Assembly (NCBI GenBank): GCA_002399235.1
Contig: DHDH01000004.1
Span: 1-26,295, forward strand
Length of the DNA stretch: 26,295 nucleotides
Reading direction: 5' to 3'
From: Firmicutes bacterium UBA4881
GTDB lineage: Bacteria; Bacillota; DTU065
In this document: positions 1 to 6,391 of the stretch, one piece after another
How positions within the stretch are numbered: the first letter of the stretch is position 1
Layout of the letters: the number at the start of each line of letters is the position of its first letter
The notes under the pieces: generated by a model
Told to the model about the DNA's origin: nothing
Databases searched by the model: none
The model's input: only the letters and a program-made list of their open reading frames with translations
Made by a program: the position numbers and the translations under genes

Positions 1-23
1 CTTACTTTTAATATACAAAGATA

Positions 24-1406
24 TTAAGCTTTTACGGCTTTCTTATCTTTTTTGTCTACGAATTCATCTCTTTTAATGGGCAGTGCTAAGTTTAATAATA
101 TACCTACAATAGTAGCTAAGGCAACCTTTTGTAGCACAATTGGACCCCAGCTAGCATTGGTGAACATAGGTAGTGAAGCACCGCCAATTCCCATCACCAA
201 AATTACCGACGAGATAATAAGGTTTCTTTGATGTGAGAAATCAATACCACTCTCTACTAGGGTTCTAATACCTGAAGAGGCGATAATTCCAAAGAGAACC
301 ATAGAGATTCCACCCATAACAGGTGTTGGAATTGTCTGTAACAGAGCACCCAATTTACCTACAAAGCCTAGGGCAATGGCTAAAATAGCTGCGCCAATTA
401 ACACATAGATACTAAAGACTTTGGTTATAGCCAAAACACCGACGTTCTCACCATAGGTAGTATTGGGAGGTCCACCAAAGAAGCCAGCAACTGATGTAGC
501 TAATCCATCACCTAACAGGGTTCTGTGTAAGCCAGGATCTTTATAGAAATCCTTACCAACAATTGTACCTGAGACCAAGACGTCGCCAAGGTGCTCAGCA
601 ATTGTTACCAGGGCAACTGGAAGCATTGTAATAATAGGCCCCAAAGCAAACTTTGGGAATGTAAACTTAGGAACACTAAACCAAGGGGCATTAGCCACTA
701 CACTAAAATCGACCAGTCCTTGAGTCCAGGCGAAGATATAGCCTACACTTATACCAATCAGTATAGGAATTACGGCCACGAAACCTTTAGCAAATACCCA
801 TACAGCTACTGTTACACCTAAAGTGAGTAAAGCTACCCAAGCATACTTCATATCATATTGCTTAACCACAGCAATACCTTTTTCTGTATCAACACTAACA
901 ACAGAGCCATTCATTAAACCAGTTGCTTCTTCCACTGTAGTAGGTAAAGGAACTTCGACATTCTTGTAAAAGGCCATATCTACAGCGGTTGGAGCTAAGT
1001 GTAGACCAATAACTATAATAACAGAACCAATAACCACAGGTGGTAAAAGAGTCTTTAACCAATTCGTACCAACTAAAGCAATTATGCCTGCGACTAGTGC
1101 ATACAACAGACCAACAGCCACAGCTCCTCCTAAAGCATAAGGTGCTCCCCATTTGGCACTAATAGCAATTATTGGCGAAATGAAGGCAAAAGAAGAGCCA
1201 AGATAAGCTGGTACTTTACCCTTGGTACACAGTATAAAGACCAAGGTTCCTACACCTGAGGATAATAGGGCGATGGAAGGATCCAACCCTGTTAAGTAAG
1301 GGACTAAAACTGTAGCACCAAACATCGCAAATACGTGTTGTAAACTAAGTGCAAAATTCTGGGCCAGTGGTAATCGCTCATTGACACCAATAACTTTGTT
1401 AGCCAT
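24..1406 (-). CDS. uraA: Uracil permease (NCS2/UraA family)
   Basis: This 460-residue integral membrane protein imports uracil by proton symport. The family is recognised from the N-terminal stretch beginning QHVFAMFGATVLVPYLTGLD and a following GSSFAFISPI segment, typical of the UraA/PyrP branch of NCS2 transporters, and from the many hydrophobic segments along its length; the size is normal for the family. The ATG start is preceded by a strong AAGGAGG a few bases upstream. It lies 85 bp downstream of pyrR on the same strand, as pyrP does in Bacillus, and the intergenic gap carries its own PyrR-binding-loop sequence, so expression should fall when UMP/UTP is plentiful. A specificity for xanthine or uric acid is less likely given the pyr context. 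Confidence 0.95.
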   Translation of the reverse strand: MANKVIGVNERLPLAQNFALSLQHVFAMFGATVLVPYLTGLDPSIALLSSGVGTLVFILCTKGKVPAYLGSSFAFISPIIAISAKWGAPYALGGAVAVGLLYALVAGIIALVGTNWLKTLLPPVVIGSVIIVIGLHLAPTAVDMAFYKNVEVPLPTTVEEATGLMNGSVVSVDTEKGIAVVKQYDMKYAWVALLTLGVTVAVWVFAKGFVAVIPILIGISVGYIFAWTQGLVDFSVVANAPWFSVPKFTFPKFALGPIITMLPVALVTIAEHLGDVLVSGTIVGKDFYKDPGLHRTLLGDGLATSVAGFFGGPPNTTYGENVGVLAITKVFSIYVLIGAAILAIALGFVGKLGALLQTIPTPVMGGISMVLFGIIASSGIRTLVESGIDFSHQRNLIISSVILVMGIGGASLPMFTNASWGPIVLQKVALATIVGILLNLALPIKRDEFVDKKDKKAVKA

Positions 1407-1410
1407 TGAA

Positions 1411-1493
1411 TTTCCTCCTTCTGGCCCGTGTGCAAAAAGGCTTTATTGTCAAACCTTTTCAGCCTCACGGGGACTGAACTTAAAGGTACCTTT
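1411..1493 (-). promoter_or_regulatory. Second PyrR-binding leader, between pyrR and uraA
   Basis: On the minus strand positions 1490-1452 read ...TACCTTTAAG, then GTCC, then GTGAGGCTGAAAAGG, the conserved pieces of the PyrR-binding loop of pyr mRNA leaders. The TACCTTTAAG and GTCC-N-GTGAGGC blocks are shared with the leader in front of pyrR. CCCGTG of the loop can also pair with CACGGG at 1426-1431, and AGGCT with AGCCT near 1437-1441, giving an alternative hairpin ending four bases before the Shine-Dalgarno. No long T-run follows this hairpin, so control may act on translation or on a weak terminator. This is inferred from sequence likeness only. Confidence 0.7.
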
Positions 1494-2037
1494 ATTCTCT
1501 TTCGCAGATAAACACGCCATCATCACCATCAAATTCAAAAACCTTAACCGAAACGATCTCCTCTCGCGATGTTGGAACATTCTTGCCAATATAATCTGGT
1601 CTAATTGGTAACTCCCTGTGTCCTCTATCAACTAAGATAGCAAGTTGAATAGTCCTAGGACGACCTAAATCAATTAAAGCATCCATAGCAGCTCTAGCTG
1701 TTCTGCCTGTATATATTACATCGTCTACCAAGATTACATCTTTACCTGTGATGTCATAAGGAATATCTGTTGCTTGTAAATGTGGTTGCTTGTCCAGCTC
1801 AGTTAAGTCATCACGATATAAACTGATATCTAACTCTCCAACTAAAACATCGATACCTTCGTACTCTTTAATTTTCTGTGCTAAACGTTTTGCAATGGGT
1901 ATACCCCGAGTTTTAATCCCCACTAAACATATGTTTTTGGGTTCTTTGTTCTTTTCTAGTATCTCGTGGGCAATTCTTGCTAAAGCTCTTCCTAAAGCGT
2001 TACTATCTAAAATCTGTTTTTTGGCAAAAATCTCCAT
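1492..2037 (-). CDS. pyrR: Bifunctional pyr operon RNA-binding regulator / uracil phosphoribosyltransferase
   Basis: PyrR senses UMP/UTP, binds pyr mRNA leaders and promotes attenuation; it also has weak uracil phosphoribosyltransferase activity. The protein is 181 residues, the usual size. The PRPP-binding loop is visible as VILVDDVIYTGRTA at about residues 101-114, and conserved IKTRGIPIA lies near residue 42. I start it at the ATG at 2037 because AAGGAGG sits just upstream (2044-2050). An in-frame ATG at 2091 would read through the attenuator hairpin and is rejected. It heads a two-gene unit with uraA and has a sigma-A promoter and a PyrR attenuator in front, so it is most likely autoregulated. 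Confidence 0.96.
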   Translation of the reverse strand: MEIFAKKQILDSNALGRALARIAHEILEKNKEPKNICLVGIKTRGIPIAKRLAQKIKEYEGIDVLVGELDISLYRDDLTELDKQPHLQATDIPYDITGKDVILVDDVIYTGRTARAAMDALIDLGRPRTIQLAILVDRGHRELPIRPDYIGKNVPTSREEIVSVKVFEFDGDDGVFICERE

Positions 2038-2055
2038 CTCGCACCTCCTTCCCAC

Positions 2056-2148
2056 AAAAAAAACCGCCTGTTCCAGGCGGTCAATGGGCATAAATATCTC
2101 GCATCACTTTTGCCCTTGTGGCCTCACTGGACCATCTTAAAGGTATCT
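2056..2148 (-). promoter_or_regulatory. PyrR-dependent transcription attenuator before pyrR
   Basis: Reading the minus strand, a PyrR-binding loop (TACCTTTAAG, then GGTCCAGTGAGGCC, then AAGGGC, about 2146-2107) is followed by a classical terminator: CCGCCTG, loop GAA, CAGGCGG, then eight T (2080-2056). GGGCA of the binding loop can pair with TGCCC just ahead of the terminator, a possible antiterminator element. This is the organisation known for Bacillus pyr leaders, in which UMP-bound PyrR stabilises the anti-antiterminator and allows termination. It ends directly before the pyrR ribosome binding site. Confidence 0.85.
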
Positions 2149-2155
2149 CATAAAG

Positions 2156-2184
2156 AATATAGCAAAGATGCCTAAGCTTGTCAA
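2156..2184 (-). promoter_or_regulatory. Sigma-A promoter of the pyrR-uraA operon
   Basis: On the minus strand there is a consensus -35 TTGACA (2184-2179), a 17-base spacer and -10 TATATT (2161-2156). Transcription would start near 2149, just before the PyrR-binding loop, giving a leader of about 110 bases. Confidence 0.8.
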
Positions 2185-2216
2185 TAGAAACTAGATAACT
2201 TCTAATTGCCCCTAAC

Positions 2217-2495
2217 TTGTAAAAGTTATTTCAACCCTGTAGGTAGCAATAACCCTTACAAATTGGTTAGGTAGCAAGCTTTGATTCATTCACACAAGAA
2301 GATATAAACCTTATAATGAATCACATCAATTCTTACAGAAGAAGAAATCCCGGAAAAATTTGATGTAAACCACATTCTTGACGCAGAAATTACTCTACGT
2401 CCAGCTTTGTTAAAAAGGTAAGCACAACTAGACAGGATTACCTACTCTGAATGGGCCATTATAAATGCTCATAGGGGTTGAAATAACATTTACAA
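2217..2495. repeat. Inverted-repeat-bounded element (possible MITE or decayed mobile cassette)
   Basis: The left end (2217-2237) and right end (2475-2495) are inverted copies of a 21-base sequence beginning TTGTAAA and ending GTTATTTCAACCC, with one mismatch. The ends face each other as terminal inverted repeats would. No target-site duplication is obvious and no transposase is encoded, so it would be non-autonomous or decayed. The same repeat was not noticed elsewhere in the window. Confidence 0.45.
2316..2481 (+). pseudogene. Decayed small reading frame inside the inverted repeats
   Basis: From 2320 a frame reads ITSILTEEEIPEKFDVNHIL..., continuing to LRPALLKR before a TAA at 2419-2421. 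The same frame then runs on as AQLDRITYSEWAIINAHRG to a TGA at 2479. The composition looks protein-like (charged and hydrophobic residues alternate) despite the stop. An ATG at 2316 lies one base out of frame with it, so one extra A after the start plus a Gln-to-stop change would explain the present state. I do not recognise the family. It could also be a chance frame in A+T-rich DNA. Confidence 0.3.
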
Positions 2496-2584
2496 AAATA
2501 TTAGTTTATTTCGACCTCTGGTTCTTGCGGTCAAAAATAGATAAAATCTGCCTAATTTCACCTTAATTATGACAGATATAAGCC

Positions 2585-2611
2585 AAAAATGCTACTATAA
2601 AGTAACTTTTT
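2585..2611 (-). terminator. Probable terminator downstream of rluD
   Basis: On the minus strand an A-run, GTTACT, loop TTAT, AGTAGC and a T-run form a hairpin with one bulged base and one G-U pair, about 80 bases after the rluD stop. It is A+T-rich and weaker than the other terminators in the window. Confidence 0.4.
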
Positions 2612-2689
2612 ATCTATATTTGGTTTTTTTATGGTTTAGGGTAGAAATAAGTCTTGCAAAGTAGCAATTACTTTTCAATTGACTCTTTC

Positions 2690-3589
2690 CTAAGAGTTAA
2701 AAACCTCTTGCAAAGTGGCCCTAAAAGAATCTGGTAGTTTGGAGATAACTTTGATCTCCTTCCCTAAAACAGGGTGAACAAAGCGCAAATAAGCTGCATG
2801 GAGCATTAAAGACTCGTCAGGGGTAGTTTTAGGATTATAGATAATATCGCCAACAACTGGATGCCCCAAATAAGCTAAGTGAACTCTTATTTGATGAGTT
2901 CTTCCTGTTTCCAACTTCAACCTAACAAAGCTAGTTTGGGCAAAGGTTTTAAGTACTTTAAAATGGGTAATAGCTTCTCTACCATTTGGCACTACAGCCA
3001 TGCAGACTCTTTTTACAGGATGGCGAGCAATTGGAGCATTGATAGTACCTTCTTTAACATCTAACTTACCAGTAACTAAAGCTACATAAACTCGTTCTAC
3101 TTCGTGTTTTTCTATCGCTTTGCTCAGCTTTTTATGTGTTTCATCATTTTTTGCCACTAATAATAAACCGCTAGTATCCTTATCTAGGCGATGTACAATA
3201 CCTGGTCGAATCTCACCACCTATACCGGAGAGATCTGTACAATACTGTAAAAGTCCATGAACTAATGTACCTGAGTCATGACCTTTAGATGGATGGACAA
3301 CCATCCCCTGTGGTTTATTAATAACTAAAAGGTATTTATCCTCATAAAGCACTTCTATGGGTAGATTCTCTGGGATTAATTCAATTTTTTGGGGTTCTGG
3401 CCTCGTGATAGTAATTAGATCACCATTTTTGAGAGTAGTACTGGGTTTAACTACTTTATTATTTAGTAAAACTTGTCCTTCTTTAGCAAGTTTTTGCACC
3501 ATACTACGCGACAGGTCTGTATTATCAGCTATATATTTATCAAGTCTATCTAGACTTTTAATCTCAACTTTGAGTGTTATTAACTCCAT
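2690..3589 (-). CDS. RluD/YlyB-type 23S rRNA pseudouridine synthase
   Basis: The enzyme converts specific uridines to pseudouridine in RNA, most likely 23S rRNA. It has 299 residues: an N-terminal S4 RNA-binding domain (about residues 12-65, containing RLDKYIADN) and the RluA/RluD catalytic domain with HRLDKDTSGLLLVAK at about 133-147, where Asp136 is the catalytic aspartate. GRTHQIRVHLAYLGHPVVGD further on is also typical. The ATG at 3589 follows GGAGAGG and lies inside the end of lspA, overlapping it by 26 bases, so the two are probably translationally coupled. Bacillus ylyB sits in the same place between lspA and pyrR. The exact target uridine cannot be read from sequence. Confidence 0.93.
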   Translation of the reverse strand: MELITLKVEIKSLDRLDKYIADNTDLSRSMVQKLAKEGQVLLNNKVVKPSTTLKNGDLITITRPEPQKIELIPENLPIEVLYEDKYLLVINKPQGMVVHPSKGHDSGTLVHGLLQYCTDLSGIGGEIRPGIVHRLDKDTSGLLLVAKNDETHKKLSKAIEKHEVERVYVALVTGKLDVKEGTINAPIARHPVKRVCMAVVPNGREAITHFKVLKTFAQTSFVRLKLETGRTHQIRVHLAYLGHPVVGDIIYNPKTTPDESLMLHAAYLRFVHPVLGKEIKVISKLPDSFRATLQEVFNS

Positions 3590-4028
3590 CTTTTTGTTTC
3601 CTCTCCGTCAGATAAATTCCTAAAGATAAGAGAGCAATACCGACAACTATACCAATGTCTGCTATATTAAATATACTAAAAAAGGGTACATCGATAAAAT
3701 CAATAACATAACCAAAAAGTAATCTATCTATAGCATTACCTAAAGCACCTGCTGCAGCAATCGGTCCACCCCAACTCATCAACCAATTTTGTTTAAGTGC
3801 TTCTCTTTTTATTACTAAAAACACTACAAACGCCAAAGCTACTATAATAAAAAGTAACGAGCGTCCCGCCATTAACCCAAAAGCGGCGCCTTGATTTTTT
3901 ACCAATGTGATTCTTAATAGACCAGGAATAACCTCTACACTTCTGTACCATGCCAAAAATAGAGGTAAAATATGTTTTGATAGTTGATCAATAACCAGCC
4001 ATACAAAAGCTACAACCCATGTTAACAT
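3564..4028 (-). CDS. lspA: Lipoprotein signal peptidase (signal peptidase II)
   Basis: LspA removes signal peptides from prolipoproteins in the cytoplasmic membrane. With the start used here it has 154 residues, four membrane segments, and the family motifs DQLSK (14-18), NQGAAFG (45-51), GALGNAIDR (94-102) and FNIAD (120-124). Asp101 and Asp124 form the catalytic dyad. Two adjacent ATGs (4031 and 4028) follow GAGGAGT; the second has the better spacing and was chosen. A longer frame from 4079 adds a hydrophobic stretch without a ribosome binding site and is rejected. A terminator lies just upstream, so lspA probably has its own promoter between about 4040 and 4077; candidates there are weak. 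Confidence 0.94.
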   Translation of the reverse strand: MLTWVVAFVWLVIDQLSKHILPLFLAWYRSVEVIPGLLRITLVKNQGAAFGLMAGRSLLFIIVALAFVVFLVIKREALKQNWLMSWGGPIAAAGALGNAIDRLLFGYVIDFIDVPFFSIFNIADIGIVVGIALLSLGIYLTERKQKDGVNNTQS

Positions 4029-4077
4029 CATCTCACTCCTCAGAACTATAATAACTATACAAATAATTATATGCAAC

Positions 4078-4099
4078 AAAAAAGCCGCTTAGAGCGGCT
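4078..4099 (-). terminator. Terminator at the end of the YteA-like gene
   Basis: Minus strand: AGCCGCT, loop CTA, AGCGGCT, then six T. The hairpin includes the stop codon of the upstream gene and separates that transcript from lspA-rluD. Confidence 0.85.
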
Positions 4100-4574
4100 C
4101 GTCCTCCATCTTCTCTACATCTTCCTGCCCATCTTGTGACGAATTAGCATTGCCCCAAACAGCCATTTCGTCCCAAAATTCGTTTGGTTCTAAATTCCCT
4201 TGAGGTAGTAGATAGAGCCTTTCTTCTTGATTATTTTCAGCACAACTTATACAAGTCCTGCTCTCTGGCAAAGCATTTAATCTATCACTCTCAATGGGAA
4301 TACCACAATTTTGGCAGACACCATAAACTCCCTCTTCTAAAGACCTTTTAGCAGCATCTAAATCTTCGAGTTTTTTCTTAGCTTCATGTCTAATTACTTG
4401 ATCAGTTTCTCGGTTAAAAAGATCTATCCCTAAATCGGTATGATTGTCATAAGCCGAGAGTTCTCCACTATATTCAGAGAGAGGAACCCTAGTTCTTTCA
4501 TCAATACGCCTAATAATATTTCTCAACTCATTCTCCCGGCTAGCAATCTTTTGTCTGATATCGTTGTAACGCAT
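4089..4574 (-). CDS. YteA-family (TraR/DksA C4 zinc-finger) protein
   Basis: A 161-residue cytoplasmic protein of the DksA/TraR superfamily, in the branch called YteA or YlyA in sporulating Firmicutes. It has an N-terminal alpha-helical, probably coiled-coil region with the branch signature LSAYDNHTDLGIDLFNRETD (39-58), then a C4 zinc finger with Cys87, Cys90, Cys108 and Cys111. Members bind RNA polymerase; B. subtilis YlyA affects late forespore gene expression. The C-terminal 45 residues are acidic and not conserved in the finger family. The start follows GGGAGTG. It is 13 bases downstream of the DUF5665 gene and upstream of lspA, the same place as ylyA in Bacillus. The precise role is inferred. 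Confidence 0.85.
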   Translation of the reverse strand: MRYNDIRQKIASRENELRNIIRRIDERTRVPLSEYSGELSAYDNHTDLGIDLFNRETDQVIRHEAKKKLEDLDAAKRSLEEGVYGVCQNCGIPIESDRLNALPESRTCISCAENNQEERLYLLPQGNLEPNEFWDEMAVWGNANSSQDGQEDVEKMEDEPL

Positions 4575-4587
4575 TAAGTCACTCCCA

Positions 4588-4857
4588 TCACATGCGAAGT
4601 TTTATCAGTTTTACGAGGCGGGCTAAAAAATCGCTCAGAACAGGCAGATTAAGACGTGCCAGAACCGCTATTAAATAAAAAACTACAGCAGCTACTATGG
4701 TAGCACCAAAAGCTGTACCCAAACCTCTGGCGATCCCAGCAATAAATTGCCGCCAAAGTACATACCAAGTGCTTCTTTCATTTAGCCAATAAGCTTTTTT
4801 TAGTTCTACCTCTAATTCTTCAAGTATGTCAATTAACCGTCGCTGTTCTTTTTCCAT
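4588..4857 (-). CDS. DUF5665 family small membrane protein
   Basis: An 89-residue protein of unknown function. Residues 1-28 are charged and helical (ILEELEVELKKAYW), residues 30-45 contain an aromatic/Arg-rich stretch (WYVLWRQFIAGIARGLGTA), and residues 45-70 form a membrane segment (GTAFGATIVAAVVFYLIAVL). This layout matches the DUF5665 family of Firmicutes, which is my best assignment. The start follows AAGGGGGG. It is the first gene of a short operon with the YteA-like regulator. I do not know its function; co-transcription with a sporulation-associated regulator is the only clue here. Confidence 0.75.
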   Translation of the reverse strand: MEKEQRRLIDILEELEVELKKAYWLNERSTWYVLWRQFIAGIARGLGTAFGATIVAAVVFYLIAVLARLNLPVLSDFLARLVKLIKLRM

Positions 4858-4975
4858 GACTACCCCCCTTGATAGGTTATCCTTATCGCTAATTCTTCAA
4901 ACAACTAAAAAGGCTATCGCTCTTTGATGTCTAAATTATCAAGATAGGTAAATCCCTGGTTTAAGGAGTGAAAAC

Positions 4976-6289
4976 TTGGCTCCAAAGCCAATTAACATGA
5001 AAGCAAAATTATTAAAGGCCGTAAACCAAATAGATGATCTAACCCCTCTAACTAGCGTTACCGAACCTGGGGCTTTTTTTCATCTAGTAAAAGAGAATGA
5101 GGTTTGGTCTAGATTACATTTATTAGCCGCAGAACAGCTAATTGGTATTGATACTGAAACAACCGGTTTAGATCCTCACCAAGATTCATTAAGACTAGTG
5201 CAAATCTCCACAGTGAATTTTCCAGTTTTAATCTTTGACCTCTTTAACCTCACAGAAGAAGGTATGGAACTTCTCAAAAACATTCTTGCCAGTTCTGCTT
5301 TGAAGATTATGCAAGGTGGCAAATTTGATCTAATGTTTTTAGAGAAAAATAGTTTTAAGGTTGAAGGACCTTACTTTGATACCATGCTTGCCTCTCGATT
5401 AATAAATGGTTGTAATCAAGAGTTTAGTAATAATCTTTCTGCTATTTGCGAAAGGTTCTTGGGCTACCCTCTAGAAAAAAAGTTGCAACAAAGTAACTGG
5501 CAAAACGAACTTCAAAAAGAGCAAATTGCTTACTCTGCACTCGATGCTTCTGTCTTGATTTCTCTATATCAAGTCTTAAAAAAAGAACTTAATAGCCTAG
5601 GCCTCGAAGCTGCTGCTTTAGCTGAGTTCTCTATGATTAACTCTTTGGCTAAGATGGAATTAGAAGGATTAGTTTTAGATACCGACACTAGGGTAAAAAT
5701 CTATCCAAGCTACCTCCAACTTGGTGCTACTAATGGTAATTTTAGAATTAAATTTCCTGGGAAAATGACAAGTCTAGAAAAACTTTCTCTAGCCCCATCC
5801 TCTGGCGAATATGATCTTTGCTCGTTAGAGATCAATAATTTACCCTTAATCTTAGCTACTCATTTTAGCCAAGATCCTACTCTTTTAGCCAGAGAATTTT
5901 TAACTAATTTAACTCCCACATTAATTATCCCTAAGCTTCTATCCCAAGCTCCACTAAACTTCCAAAACTGGCTAAAAAGCTCTAAAGCTAAAGAAAAAAA
6001 TCAACCGAAAACTATCTCTGGGCGCTACCTTCATGTGGAAGAACCTGTTAATAACGAGAGCTTTTTAACGGCAAAATTTAAGGGCTCTGCGATTGATATC
6101 ATTAAATTTATGATCCATTATCTTGGAAATATCAGTGGACTACGTGTTGCAGCTACTGATAACCAGAGAATCTTTTTTTACCATGAAAAGTCTCTTTCTA
6201 TTCTCGAGATAAAAGAACAATTGCAAAATATACATCCCTTTGGCTTGGAACATCCTCTTGATCTATCTCTAAACAATTACCAGACTTAA
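4976..6289 (+). CDS. DEDDy 3'-5' exonuclease with a degenerate DNA polymerase I-like C-terminal half
   Basis: A 437-residue protein starting at TTG, seven bases after AAGGAG. Residues 53-205 are a DEDDy exonuclease as in Pol I and RNase D: Exo I IDTETTGLD with Asp59 and Glu61, Exo II GGKFDLMFL with Asp118 (the usual Asn is Gly115), DTMLA at 135-139, and Exo III YSALD with Tyr186 and Asp190. The rest follows the order of Pol I motifs in shortened form: KMELEGLVLD (226-235), YPSYLQLGATNG (243-254), LEINNLPLILATHFSQDP (284-301) at motif A, TISGRYL (346-352), FKGSAIDIIK (368-377) resembling QGTAADIIK, and YHEK (402-405) at motif C. The metal-binding aspartates appear as Glu285 and Glu404, and the thumb and the O-helix region are largely missing. 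I infer an active exonuclease with a polymerase domain unlikely to polymerise. It stands alone on the plus strand between two minus-strand operons. Confidence 0.82.
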   Translation: MAPKPINMKAKLLKAVNQIDDLTPLTSVTEPGAFFHLVKENEVWSRLHLLAAEQLIGIDTETTGLDPHQDSLRLVQISTVNFPVLIFDLFNLTEEGMELLKNILASSALKIMQGGKFDLMFLEKNSFKVEGPYFDTMLASRLINGCNQEFSNNLSAICERFLGYPLEKKLQQSNWQNELQKEQIAYSALDASVLISLYQVLKKELNSLGLEAAALAEFSMINSLAKMELEGLVLDTDTRVKIYPSYLQLGATNGNFRIKFPGKMTSLEKLSLAPSSGEYDLCSLEINNLPLILATHFSQDPTLLAREFLTNLTPTLIIPKLLSQAPLNFQNWLKSSKAKEKNQPKTISGRYLHVEEPVNNESFLTAKFKGSAIDIIKFMIHYLGNISGLRVAATDNQRIFFYHEKSLSILEIKEQLQNIHPFGLEHPLDLSLNNYQT

Positions 6290-6341
6290 AAGGAAAAACT
6301 TTAACCTCTCGAACTATGTTTCGAGAAAAATTTTAAGTTCA

Positions 6342-6391
6342 AATTAAGAAAGAACCAGCTGCTAAAAAAGGCAGCTGGTTCTTTCTTAATT
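6342..6391. terminator. Bidirectional terminator between the exonuclease gene and ileS
   Basis: A perfect 21-bp inverted repeat (6342-6362 and 6371-6391) with an 8-base loop lies between the two convergent genes and includes the ileS stop codon. The A+T-rich outer part of the stem gives U-rich tails on both strands, so it can serve both transcripts. Confidence 0.8.

Larger units (their letters stand above)
2191..2689. other. Gene-poor interval between the pyr promoter and rluD
   Basis: About 500 bases without an intact gene. It contains a 279-bp segment bounded by 21-bp inverted repeats (2217-2237 and 2475-2495), a decayed plus-strand reading frame within it, and a hairpin with a T-run at 2585-2611 that may end the rluD transcript. 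The rest is A+T-rich with no feature I recognise. Confidence 0.6.

Noticed and set aside
2038..2091. Longer start of pyrR at 2091
   Set aside because: It would translate the attenuator terminator hairpin and lacks a ribosome binding site; the ATG at 2037 has AAGGAGG at the right distance.
4048..4076. Promoter TTGCAT-17-TATTAT before lspA
   Set aside because: The start site would fall on the ribosome binding site, leaving almost no leader; not convincing enough to list.
4029..4079. Longer start of lspA at 4079
   Set aside because: The added residues lie in the promoter region after a terminator and have no ribosome binding site.
6307..6326. Small hairpin TCTCGAA / TTCGAGA after the exonuclease gene
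   Set aside because: It is followed by A rather than T residues; the larger hairpin at 6342-6391 is the better terminator.
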